A stretch of 64,000 nt of DNA, taken from positions 62,001-126,000 of the forward strand of contig UBJO01000016.1 in assembly GCA_900465665.1 (NCBI GenBank), read 5' to 3'. The stretch is from Hyphomicrobiales bacterium. GTDB lineage: Bacteria; Pseudomonadota; Alphaproteobacteria; Rhizobiales; Rhizobiaceae. The notes beneath the pieces are model-generated. The model ran no database searches, was not told the DNA's origin, and saw only the letters and a program-made list of their open reading frames with translations. Both the position numbers and the translations under genes were made by a program. Shown here one piece after another: positions 53,809 to 63,395 of the stretch (the first letter of the stretch is position 1; each line of letters starts with the position of its first letter).

Positions 53809-56800
53809 ATGTTCAAGAAAGTTCTGATTGCGAACCGGGGCGAAATCGCCGTCCGGGTGATCCGCACATTGCAAAAAATGGGCATTGCCTCGGTAGCGGT
53901 CTATTCCGATGCCGACCGCTTCGCCATGCCGGCGCTGATGGCGGATGAGGCGGTGCGCCTCGGTCCGGCGCCGGCCACCGAGAGCTATCTCAACGTCGAT
54001 GCGGTGATCGCTGCCTGCAGAGAGACGGGTGCCGATGCGGTGCATCCGGGCTACGGCTTTCTCTCCGAAAACATCGGCTTCGCCGAGCGGCTTGCTGCTG
54101 AAGGCATCGCGTTTATCGGACCGCGGCCGGAACATCTCTCCGTCTTCGGTCTCAAGCACACGGCGCGCGAGCTTGCCGAGAAAAGCGGCGTTCCGCTGCT
54201 CCCCGGCAGCGAATTGCTCAAGTCCGCGGAGGAGGCTTTGGCGGCGGCCGAGCGGATCGGTTTCCCTGTCATGCTGAAGAGCACCGCCGGCGGCGGCGGC
54301 ATCGGCATGCAGCTGTGCGCCGATCCTGATGCCCTCAAGGCATCGTTCGAAAGCGTGCAGCGCACCGCAGCCGCAAGCTTCGGCGATGCGCGCGTCTATA
54401 TCGAGCGCTTCGTCGCCGATGCTCGCCATGTCGAGGTGCAAATCTTCGGCGATGGCAAGGGCAGGGTGGTTGCGCTGGGTGAGCGGGATTGCTCGCTGCA
54501 GCGGCGCAATCAGAAGGTGCTTGAGGAAACGCCGGCTCCGGGACTGAGCGATGGCGTGCGCCAGCGCCTGCATCGCGCGGCGACCCAGCTTGGGGCGTGG
54601 GTCTCCTACGCGTCAGCTGGAACTGTCGAGTTCATCTATGATCCGACCCGCGAGGAGTTCTACTTCCTCGAGGTCAACACGCGCCTGCAGGTCGAGCATC
54701 CGGTCACCGAAGCGGTGTATGGCATCGATCTTGTCGAATGGATGATCCGGCAGGCAGCCGGTGAAGACATCCTGGCGCGCGCGAACGATCTGAAGCCGCA
54801 GGGCGCCTCGATCGAGGTTCGTGTCTACGCCGAGATGCCGCATGCCGGCTTCCGCCCCAGCGCCGGCCTGCTGACGCAGGTGCAATTCCCGCAGACGGCG
54901 CGCGTCGATACTTGGATCGAGACGGGCACCGAAGTCAGCCCGTTTTATGATCCGATGCTGGCGAAGATCATCGTTGCCGCAGAGGATCGGCCAGCGGCTA
55001 TCGAGAAGCTGAAAGCGGCGCTCGGCGATACCTCGATCTACGGCATCGAGACGAATGTCAATTATCTCCGTGTCATCGCGCAATCCGAGTTGCTGGAAAG
55101 CGGCAACGTATCGACAACCGCGCTGCGCACGCTCGAGTTTGTGCCCGATGCTGTCGAGGTGCTCGCGCCCGGCGCGCAATCGAGCATGCAGGAGCTACCG
55201 GGCCGGCTGGGGCTTTGGCATGTCGGCGTGCCGCCGAGCGGGCCGATGGACGAGCGTTCGTTCCGCCATGCCAACCGCCTTGTTGGCAATGACGAGATTA
55301 CCACGGCGCTTGAGTTCACCGTATCCGGCCCGACATTGAAATTCTTTCGTGATGTCACCGTCGCCCTGTCCGGTGCCAGAATGCCGATGACGCTTGATGG
55401 CGCCGAGGTGCCGCATGGCCGGGCGATCGCGGTTCCGGCCGGCGCGGTGCTGTCGATCGGCAGCATATCGGGGGCAGGGCAGCGCTCCTATTTGGCCGTC
55501 TCCGGTGGGTTTGACGCTCCCGTCGTCCTCGGCTCGCGTGCGACCTTCGGCCTTGGCCAGTTCGGCGGCAATGCGACAGGAACGTTGAAGACGGGCCATG
55601 TGCTGCGCTTGGCGCGCGCGGCACAGACTGTTTCGCCGGCGATCGAGGCCGAGGCGCCGGTGCTGACCAGCGATTGGGAGATCGGTGTGGTCTATGGCCC
55701 GCATGGGGCCCCCGACTTCTTCCAGGATGGAGACATCGACGAGCTTTTCCAGGCGTCCTACGAGGTACACTTCAACAGTGCCCGCACGGGCGTTCGCCTG
55801 ATTGGACCGACGCCGAAATGGGCGCGCACCGATGGCGGCGAGGCGGGGCTTCATCCGTCCAACCTGCATGACAACGCTTACGCGATCGGCGCGATCGACT
55901 TCACCGGTGACATGCCGATCATCCTTGGGCCCGATGGCCCGAGCCTCGGGGGGTTCGTTTGCCCTGCCGTCATCGCGCGTGACGAACAATGGAAGATGGG
56001 CCAGCTGAAGCCGGGCGACCGCGTTCGCTTCGTACCGGTGGCACGCCCGGATGATCCGATCGCGACGCCCGCTATTCACCGGCCACGGGCCGATGCCGGC
56101 TCGCCTATTGTCGGCGCGAGCGACGAGGGGCCGGTTTCCGTGGTCTATCGGCGCCAGGGGGATGACAACCTGCTGGTCGAATACGGACCGATGACGCTGG
56201 ATATCGCGCTTCGCCTTCGCGTGCATTTGCTGATGGAGGCCCTCGTGCAATCCCGGCTGCCGGGGATCATCGATCTGACGCCGGGCATCCGGTCGCTCCA
56301 GATCCACTATGATGGCACGACGATCACCCGCAAGCGCCTGCTGGGATTGCTTGGTGAGATCGAGAAGACACTGCCGGCCGCGCAGGATGTGAAGGTGCCG
56401 AGCCGCACCGTTCATTTGCCGCTCTCCTGGAACGATCCGGATGCCGAACTGGCCATGCGGAAATACCAGGAGCTCGTCAGGCCGAATGCGCCATGGTGCC
56501 CCGACAACATCGAGTTCATCCGCCGGATCAATGGCCTTGCCGATGAGCAGGCCGTTCGCGATGTCGTCTTCGACGCCAACTATCTCGTGCTCGGCCTCGG
56601 GGACGTCTATCTCGGAGCACCGGTGGCCACACCGGTCGACCCACGCCACAGGCTGGTCACGACCAAGTACAACCCGGCCCGGACATGGACGCCGGAGAAC
56701 GCGGTCGGCATCGGCGGTGCCTACATGTGCATCTACGGGATGGAGGGGCCGGGCGGCTATCAGCTGTTCGGCCGCACGATCCAGGTGTGGAACACCTGGC

Positions 56801-57348
56801 GCCAGACACCCGTCTTTGCCAAGGACAAGCCATGGCTCTTGAACTTCTTTGACCAGATCAAGTTCTTCCCTGTCGATCACAAGGAGCTGACGGAAGCGCG
56901 TAGCGCCTTTCCGCATGGCGGATACCCGATCAGGATCGAGGAGACGGAATTCTCCTACGCGGCCTATGAACGGCAGCTGCACGCCAACGCGGCGTCGATC
57001 GGCAACTTCAAGGCCGGCCAGCAGGATGCGTTCAACGCCGAGCGCCATCGCTGGAAGGAAGCCGGGCTCGACACGTTCGTGACCGATGAGGGGGCAGCCG
57101 AAAGCATGGATGGCGATATCCCCGCCGATTGCTTCGGCGTTGCCAGCGCGGTGCCGGGCAATATCTGGAAATTGCTGGTCGAACCCGGCACGCCAGTCGC
57201 CGCGGGCGACACGCTTGCCATCATTGAATCGATGAAAATGGAAATCAACGTCACGGCCCACGCCCCCGGCCGCGTGCGCGAATTGCGCGCGGGAACGGGA
57301 AGAAACGTAAAGGCGGGTGATATTATCGTTGTGCTGGAGGAGATCTGA
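53809..57348 (+). CDS. Guanidine/urea carboxylase, biotin-dependent
   Basis: An 1179-residue multidomain enzyme that carboxylates guanidine (or urea) with bicarbonate and ATP. Residues 1-450: biotin carboxylase (VLIANRGEIAVRVIRTLQKM; KSTAGGGGIGMQ; FLEVNTRLQVEHPVTE). About 470-760: KipA-like half of the carboxyltransferase (GLWHVGVPPSGPMDERSFRH). About 765-990: KipI-like half (NLLVEYGPMTLDIALRLRVH). C-terminus: biotinyl domain with biotin on about Lys1143 in IIESMKMEINV. Riboswitch control and the deiminase genes argue for guanidine as the main substrate. It starts three bases after UAAP2. Confidence 0.93.
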   Translation: MFKKVLIANRGEIAVRVIRTLQKMGIASVAVYSDADRFAMPALMADEAVRLGPAPATESYLNVDAVIAACRETGADAVHPGYGFLSENIGFAERLAAEGIAFIGPRPEHLSVFGLKHTARELAEKSGVPLLPGSELLKSAEEALAAAERIGFPVMLKSTAGGGGIGMQLCADPDALKASFESVQRTAAASFGDARVYIERFVADARHVEVQIFGDGKGRVVALGERDCSLQRRNQKVLEETPAPGLSDGVRQRLHRAATQLGAWVSYASAGTVEFIYDPTREEFYFLEVNTRLQVEHPVTEAVYGIDLVEWMIRQAAGEDILARANDLKPQGASIEVRVYAEMPHAGFRPSAGLLTQVQFPQTARVDTWIETGTEVSPFYDPMLAKIIVAAEDRPAAIEKLKAALGDTSIYGIETNVNYLRVIAQSELLESGNVSTTALRTLEFVPDAVEVLAPGAQSSMQELPGRLGLWHVGVPPSGPMDERSFRHANRLVGNDEITTALEFTVSGPTLKFFRDVTVALSGARMPMTLDGAEVPHGRAIAVPAGAVLSIGSISGAGQRSYLAVSGGFDAPVVLGSRATFGLGQFGGNATGTLKTGHVLRLARAAQTVSPAIEAEAPVLTSDWEIGVVYGPHGAPDFFQDGDIDELFQASYEVHFNSARTGVRLIGPTPKWARTDGGEAGLHPSNLHDNAYAIGAIDFTGDMPIILGPDGPSLGGFVCPAVIARDEQWKMGQLKPGDRVRFVPVARPDDPIATPAIHRPRADAGSPIVGASDEGPVSVVYRRQGDDNLLVEYGPMTLDIALRLRVHLLMEALVQSRLPGIIDLTPGIRSLQIHYDGTTITRKRLLGLLGEIEKTLPAAQDVKVPSRTVHLPLSWNDPDAELAMRKYQELVRPNAPWCPDNIEFIRRINGLADEQAVRDVVFDANYLVLGLGDVYLGAPVATPVDPRHRLVTTKYNPARTWTPENAVGIGGAYMCIYGMEGPGGYQLFGRTIQVWNTWRQTPVFAKDKPWLLNFFDQIKFFPVDHKELTEARSAFPHGGYPIRIEETEFSYAAYERQLHANAASIGNFKAGQQDAFNAERHRWKEAGLDTFVTDEGAAESMDGDIPADCFGVASAVPGNIWKLLVEPGTPVAAGDTLAIIESMKMEINVTAHAPGRVRELRAGTGRNVKAGDIIVVLEEI

Positions 57349-57349
57349 C

Positions 57350-59167
57350 ATGTTGCCAACCATTCTCGATATCGCGACGTTGCGCGCCGCCTATGCGTCT
57401 GGATCGACGCCGCTCGATGTGGTCGAAGAGGTGATTGCACGGCTCGCCGCATCGGCCGATCCGGCGATCTTCATCACCAAGGTCGCAGACGATGCGCTGC
57501 GCGAGGCAGCCAAGGCCCTGATGGCGCGTGCACCAGAGCCAAACAGCCTGCCGCTGTGGGGCATCCCCTTCGCCGCCAAGGACAATATCGACGCGAAGGG
57601 CCTGCCGACCACGGCGGCATGCCCGGCCTATGCCTATGATCCTGATGAAGACGCCACCGTCATCGCCCGGTTGCTCGCAGCCGGTGCGATCCTCATTGGC
57701 AAGACCAATCTCGATCAGTTCGCGACGGGTCTCAACGGCACCCGCTCGCCCTATGGAGCGCCGCGCTCTGTCTTCGATGCGGATTATGTCTCGGGCGGCT
57801 CCAGCTCGGGGTCGGCCGTGGCCGTGGCATCAGGGCTCGCGGCCTTCAGTCTGGGGACGGACACCGCCGGTTCCGGCCGCGTGCCGGCAGCCTTCAACAA
57901 TCTCGTCGGCATCAAACCGACGCCGGGCCTAGTGCCGAACACGGGGGTCGTCCCTGCCTGCAAGAGCGTCGATTGCGTCACGGTCTTTGCGGCAACTGTC
58001 GGCGATGGCGTTGCCGTTCGCAAGGTCCTGCAGGGCTTCGATCGCGACGACGCCTTCTCGCGCCACTCACGCGAGGTGTCGCTGCCGACCGATCGTCTGC
58101 GGATCGGCGTGCTCGGCGAAACGGAACGCGAGTTCTTCGGCGACCGCGAGGTCGAGCGGCTCTATGATCAGGCGATCGAGCGGGCGAAGGCACTTGGCGC
58201 CGACATCGTGACCTTCGATTACGCGCCGTTCCGCCAGGCGGCGGAATTGCTCTACAACGGGCCATGGGTTGCCGGGAGGCTCGCTGCCGTCGAAGGGTTC
58301 CTGGCCACCAACGCCGATGATTTCGATCCAACCGTGCGGTCGATCATCGAAGGCGCCAGAGGCAAGACGGCCGTCGATGCCTTCAACGGCCAGTATCGTC
58401 TCGCGGAATTGAAACAGGTGACGGAAGAGGAGTGGGCGAAGGTCGATATCCTGCTGCTTCCCACATCGCCCACGACCTACAAGGTCGAGGAGATGCTCGC
58501 CAATCCGGTGGAGCTGAATGGGCGGTTTGGCCGCTACACCAACTTCGTCAATCTTCTGGATTGCACCGCGATCGCCATCCCTGCCGGCTTCGACAGCGCG
58601 GATCATCTGCCTGCCGGCGTCACGCTCGTCGGGCGGGCGTTCACCGACGATGCGCTGGCGCTCGTCGCCGACGCGCTGCATCGTGCAGCGCCCTGCGGCA
58701 TGGGCAAAGACAAATCGGCCGCGCTGCCGCAATCGCCGGCTATCGAAGCTGCGCCCGCGGGCATTCCGATCGTGGTGGTCGGCGCGCATCTGACCGGCAT
58801 GCCGCTCAATCACGAGCTCACCACGTTGGGAGGACGGCTGGTAAAGACCTGCCGGACGGCCGGCGATTACAGGCTGTTTGCGCTGAGCGGTACGATCCCC
58901 GCGAAGCCCGGCCTCATCCGCGAGCCGGGGTTCGCAGGAAATGGGCTGGAGGTCGAGGTCTGGACGCTGCCCGCCGACGGCTTTGGCCGATTCGTCGAGA
59001 AAATCCCGGCCCCGCTCGGGATCGGCAAGGTCGCGCTCGATGATGGTGCCAGCATTTCGGGCTTCCTTTGCGAAGCGCATGCCGTCGCCAATGCCGTCGA
59101 GGTGACGTCGCATGGCGGCTGGCGTGCCTACATCGCCTCGCTCAAGGCTTCGGCTCCCGTCAGCTGA
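57350..59167 (+). CDS. atzF: Allophanate hydrolase
   Basis: A 605-residue enzyme that splits allophanate to ammonia and CO2. The amidase-signature domain (1-440) has the triad Lys77 (PFAAKDNID), a cis-Ser near 151 (GGSSSGSAVAVASG) and Ser175 (DTAGSGRVPA). The C-terminal domain (about 470-605) contains VVVGAHLTGMPLNHELTTLG and YRLFALSGTIPAKPGL and completes decarboxylation in the AtzF family. ATG 57350 lies two bases after the carboxylase stop and is preceded by GGAGGAG. It finishes guanidine degradation. Confidence 0.95.
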   Translation: MLPTILDIATLRAAYASGSTPLDVVEEVIARLAASADPAIFITKVADDALREAAKALMARAPEPNSLPLWGIPFAAKDNIDAKGLPTTAACPAYAYDPDEDATVIARLLAAGAILIGKTNLDQFATGLNGTRSPYGAPRSVFDADYVSGGSSSGSAVAVASGLAAFSLGTDTAGSGRVPAAFNNLVGIKPTPGLVPNTGVVPACKSVDCVTVFAATVGDGVAVRKVLQGFDRDDAFSRHSREVSLPTDRLRIGVLGETEREFFGDREVERLYDQAIERAKALGADIVTFDYAPFRQAAELLYNGPWVAGRLAAVEGFLATNADDFDPTVRSIIEGARGKTAVDAFNGQYRLAELKQVTEEEWAKVDILLLPTSPTTYKVEEMLANPVELNGRFGRYTNFVNLLDCTAIAIPAGFDSADHLPAGVTLVGRAFTDDALALVADALHRAAPCGMGKDKSAALPQSPAIEAAPAGIPIVVVGAHLTGMPLNHELTTLGGRLVKTCRTAGDYRLFALSGTIPAKPGLIREPGFAGNGLEVEVWTLPADGFGRFVEKIPAPLGIGKVALDDGASISGFLCEAHAVANAVEVTSHGGWRAYIASLKASAPVS

Positions 59168-59333
59168 CGGACACGTTCGGCCAACTGAAGGATGCCCAGC
59201 CGATGTGCGTGGCGGGTCATTTGCCGGCAGCATACGGCAACTGCAACGTGTCGTTTGCCTTGATCCTGCCACGCTGGCGACATTTGGGTGTTACATGCGC
59301 GTAGTATCCCTCCTTGCAACAAAGGAGTGTGCC

Positions 59334-59543
59334 ATGCAGGACATGACCATGTCGGAAGTCTTGAGGGATCCGATGATCCGCCAGATGCTGCGGGCCGATC
59401 GGATCAGCCTCGGCGTTTTCGCCGAATTGCTCGAAACGGCAGCCAAAAAGCGTGCGCATGCCTTTTCCACAAACGGAACGGCGGCGTTTTGTGCCGGTAT
59501 GCGTGCCGAACAAGCTGAAACACAGGGCAAGACGGCATCTTGA
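59334..59543 (+). CDS. Hypothetical 69-residue protein
   Basis: Starts MQDMTMSEVLRDPMIRQMLR and continues with an amphipathic helix (RISLGVFAELLETAAKKRAH) and a polar tail. AAAGGAG stands eight bases before ATG 59334, so it is very likely translated. It follows allophanate hydrolase by 166 bases and has its own hairpin terminator. Rhizobia carry similar short proteins of unknown role. No membrane segment or known motif. Confidence 0.7.
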   Translation: MQDMTMSEVLRDPMIRQMLRADRISLGVFAELLETAAKKRAHAFSTNGTAAFCAGMRAEQAETQGKTAS

Positions 59544-59555
59544 GCCACTGTCTGC

Positions 59556-59577
59556 CAACGCCCGGTTTCGGGCGTTG
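59556..59577 (+). terminator. Stem-loop after the 69-residue gene
   Basis: CAACGCCCG and CGGGCGTTG pair perfectly (9 bp) around GTTT, 13 bases after the stop codon. Confidence 0.6.
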
Positions 59578-59610
59578 AAGGCTATTTCATCGCATAATCG
59601 AAAGTTATGG

Positions 59611-59640
59611 ACCCGTCCCTGCCCCGTAGGGACGGGTTTA
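59611..59640 (+). terminator. Second hairpin in the same gap
   Basis: ACCCGTCCCT and AGGGACGGGT form a perfect 10-bp stem with a 7-base loop, followed by TTA. Confidence 0.5.
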
Positions 59641-59861
59641 CCGATCCGTAACCCCACGGACCACGGTGTTTGGGACCGCTGTCCGTTTGATGGCATTGCT
59701 TCAGGTTGCCATGCAACTGAAAGTACGTTGCTTGGTTAGCTGGTAAGGTTACCAGCCACGCGATGGGGACAATACATGCCTTGAAGGCAAGATTGCCTAC
59801 CAAAGTCTTGCATCCACCGTGCTGAGACGACGGACGCAAGTCTTGTTGGTTGCGTCGCAGT
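59641..59861. other. Intergenic stretch with several small inverted repeats
   Basis: No coding frame is visible, but several short inverted repeats are (GCTGGTAA-GG-TTACCAGC at 59740-59757; TGCCTTGAAGGCA at 59778-59790). It may be part of a non-coding RNA or a repeat relic. I do not recognise a family. Confidence 0.3.
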
Positions 59862-60926
<1,065 letters not shown>

Positions 60927-60950
60927 AGAATTCCTCCCTGTGAGACCTGC

Positions 60951-62471
60951 TCAACGCTTGCTGCGCACGCGAAGTGCCAGATATGGCTTGCCCGGCAGTT
61001 GGACGCCGAATGCGGCATCCGCTTTGCCGCCGCGCACGATCGCGCCGTGGCGTGTCGGATGCGGGATCGGTGCTTCCACCTTCTTGGCGGGCGTGATCGT
61101 CATGTTCCACGTGTCGATGATGTCGACTTCGTAGTTATCGCCATCCTTCGGGAAGCCCGAAGACCAGACGACAGGCTGATGCTCGCCGAGATAGATGTAA
61201 CGCAGGTCGGTGTTGCCATCGCGCACGCCGGAAACGCGGGTCCACGGCCATTCGCCGACAGCACCCATGGGATCCAGCCCGTGTGTCACGTCCTGCTCCA
61301 GGAGGCCACGGAAGAAGCTGATGCGCTTCCACGCTTCGCCGCGCAGCTCGCCGCCCTTGGCCCACCAGATCAGGTCGTCGGGGTGCGAATAGGTCTCGCC
61401 ATGGCCGGCATAGCCCCCGCGCGTCACGGTGATCCAGAAGCGGTGCACCAGTTCCTGCGCCGTCAGGTTGCCCCAGCACTGCACGATGTTGCCTTCATAC
61501 TCCGGCTCGTCGTTGACGACGGGCTTGCCATAGGCGTCGCGCCAGGTCTGCGTCAGCTTGACGTCGGGGTTCTGAATGCAAGTATGCGTAACCCATGGCT
61601 TACGGTGATCGAAGTTCATCGACACTTCGCCGTTGTGGATCGACTTCAGGTGCTGATAGGGGTCGTTTTCTTCCAGGATGTGGAAATAGCGGTCCCACTG
61701 CTCGACCGGCTTGGTGTCCAGCAGGAAGTCATACTCGTTGGCGAGCGCCCACCAGACGTTACGATAGGCGGCAAGACGAGCCGCGAGATAGGCGACATAG
61801 CGGAAGTCCTGATCGGCCGACATGTCGGCATAGCCCCAGCGATCATAGGGGTGGAACATGATGATGTCGGCTTCGATGCCGAGTTCGCAAAGGGCCGCGA
61901 CCTGCTGTTCGAAATGGCGGAACATGACCGGGTTCGGACGATCGAAGTCTTCCTTGCCGTCGGCGCCGGTCTCAAAAGAGGGGTAGAGCGGCTCGTTGGT
62001 GTTATAGGGGTAATCCTTGGGGAATACGCCCATGCGGATCTTGTTGAAACGTGCGGTCTTCAGTGTCTCGAGCGTCTGCGCCTGCATCTCGAGCGGCTGA
62101 TGCGTCCAGGCATAGCAGGTCGTGCCGAAGGAGAGGAACGGCTTGCCGTCGGCATAGGCGAAATGGAACTTGTTGCGCACCCGAACCGGGCCATGGTTGC
62201 CCGCAGAAGGTGCGGTGGCGACGAATGCGCCGGTCTTGCCGTTGAGCTCAGCGGTCTGCGAGCGCGTCTGGAACGACCACTCGCCTTCGACATCGGGCAT
62301 GAAGCGCACGCGATAAACGCCGTCGCCATCATAGAAGCCCGGCACGCGAACTTCGCGGCTCTTGTGGGTGAAGACGGCGTCGAGGCTCACGTCGAGATAA
62401 GGATTGCCGCTAGACGGTCCGTTGAAGGCCGCTTCGAACACACCCCATTTTTCGACTGTTGCTGTGGACAT
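60951..62471 (-). CDS. DUF5060/DUF4038 glycoside hydrolase-like protein, cytoplasmic
   Basis: A 506-residue protein with no signal peptide. The N-terminal DUF5060 beta-domain (VEKWGVFEAAFNGPSSGNPY; VYRVRFMPDVEGEWSFQTRS) is followed by a DUF4038-type TIM barrel (FLSFGTTCYAWTHQPLEMQ; FNKIRMGVFPKDYPYNTNEP; VWWALANEYDFL; KPVVNDEPEYEGN). ANEYD and NDEPEYEG supply the probable acid/base and nucleophile glutamates. Related enzymes cleave apiose- or arabinose-bearing side chains. It lies between the importer ATPase and permease genes, so it should act on the imported oligosaccharide inside the cell. Confidence 0.85.
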   Translation of the reverse strand: MSTATVEKWGVFEAAFNGPSSGNPYLDVSLDAVFTHKSREVRVPGFYDGDGVYRVRFMPDVEGEWSFQTRSQTAELNGKTGAFVATAPSAGNHGPVRVRNKFHFAYADGKPFLSFGTTCYAWTHQPLEMQAQTLETLKTARFNKIRMGVFPKDYPYNTNEPLYPSFETGADGKEDFDRPNPVMFRHFEQQVAALCELGIEADIIMFHPYDRWGYADMSADQDFRYVAYLAARLAAYRNVWWALANEYDFLLDTKPVEQWDRYFHILEENDPYQHLKSIHNGEVSMNFDHRKPWVTHTCIQNPDVKLTQTWRDAYGKPVVNDEPEYEGNIVQCWGNLTAQELVHRFWITVTRGGYAGHGETYSHPDDLIWWAKGGELRGEAWKRISFFRGLLEQDVTHGLDPMGAVGEWPWTRVSGVRDGNTDLRYIYLGEHQPVVWSSGFPKDGDNYEVDIIDTWNMTITPAKKVEAPIPHPTRHGAIVRGGKADAAFGVQLPGKPYLALRVRSKR

Positions 62472-62507
62472 GAAAGATCTCCTCGAAAAACTTTAAATTT
62501 CGGTCGC

Positions 62508-63395
62508 TCAGCCCTTGACCGCACCAGAGGTGAGGCCTGAGACGAAGTACCGTTGGAAAATGAGATAGACGAGCGTTGCGGGCAGGACCGTCATCACGAT
62601 GGCGGCGTTCAACTGGCCGTAATCGCTGGAGAACTGGCCCTGGAAGGACATCAGCCCGAGCGGCAGCGTCCACATGTGCTGGTCCTGAAGAAGCACGAGC
62701 GCCATCGCGAATTCGTTCCAGGTGGACACGAAATCGAGGATGAGGAGCGCAGCCAGAACCGGCAGGCAGACCGGCAGGAAGATGCGCCGGAAGATGGTGA
62801 AGTGAGTGGCGCCGTCGATCAGTGCTGCCTCGGACAGCTCTTTCGGCAGGCCCTTGAAGAAGCCGTGCAGGATGAAGACCTGGTAGGGGACGCCGAAGGC
62901 AATGTAGGGCAGGATGACGCCGGGATAGGTGTCGATCAGGCCGAACGAATTGACCAGCGTGAAGAGCGGCGCCAGCATCACCTGGAAGGGGATCATCGTT
63001 CCGAAGACGATGATAAGCAGCAGGAGCTTGCTTACTTTCATCTTGATCTTCGCCAGTGCGTAGGCCGCCATCGCCGACATGGCGAGGCCGAGCGGCACCT
63101 TGAAGACGGTGATGATCACGCTGTTCATGAACGACTCGGCAAAGTTGCCGCGGCTCCATGCACTGGCGTAGTTCTCGAATGCGAACTCGACCGGCGGCAT
63201 GAACGCGCCGGTGCTTGTCACCGCAGCCTTCGTCTTCAGCGATGTGAAGACGATGAAGACGAAAGGCGCGAACCAGACGAGGGCTACGATGATCAGCGCG
63301 ATCCACAGGCCGATCAGGACGGGGTCACGGCCGGGCTTGTTCGTGGTGGTGATGGTTTCAGACACAGAGATCGGTCCTGATGATGTCATCGTCAT
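62508..63395 (-). CDS. Carbohydrate ABC transporter permease (MalG type)
   Basis: A 295-residue CUT1 permease with six helices (LIGLWIALIIVALVWFAPFV first). The EAA loop is ELSEAALIDGATHFTIFRRI. ATG 63395 overlaps the previous permease stop by one base (TAATG). Confidence 0.94.
   Translation of the reverse strand: MTMTSSGPISVSETITTTNKPGRDPVLIGLWIALIIVALVWFAPFVFIVFTSLKTKAAVTSTGAFMPPVEFAFENYASAWSRGNFAESFMNSVIITVFKVPLGLAMSAMAAYALAKIKMKVSKLLLLIIVFGTMIPFQVMLAPLFTLVNSFGLIDTYPGVILPYIAFGVPYQVFILHGFFKGLPKELSEAALIDGATHFTIFRRIFLPVCLPVLAALLILDFVSTWNEFAMALVLLQDQHMWTLPLGLMSFQGQFSSDYGQLNAAIVMTVLPATLVYLIFQRYFVSGLTSGAVKG

Noticed and set aside
55195..57363. A 722-codon open frame antisense to the carboxylase gene
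   Set aside because: It has no domain or ribosome site, and the opposite strand encodes a complete multidomain enzyme.
49548..59167. Reading the operon as urea amidolyase and urea uptake
   Set aside because: The guanidine-I riboswitch and the two deiminase genes fit guanidine better. Urea use cannot be excluded as a side activity.
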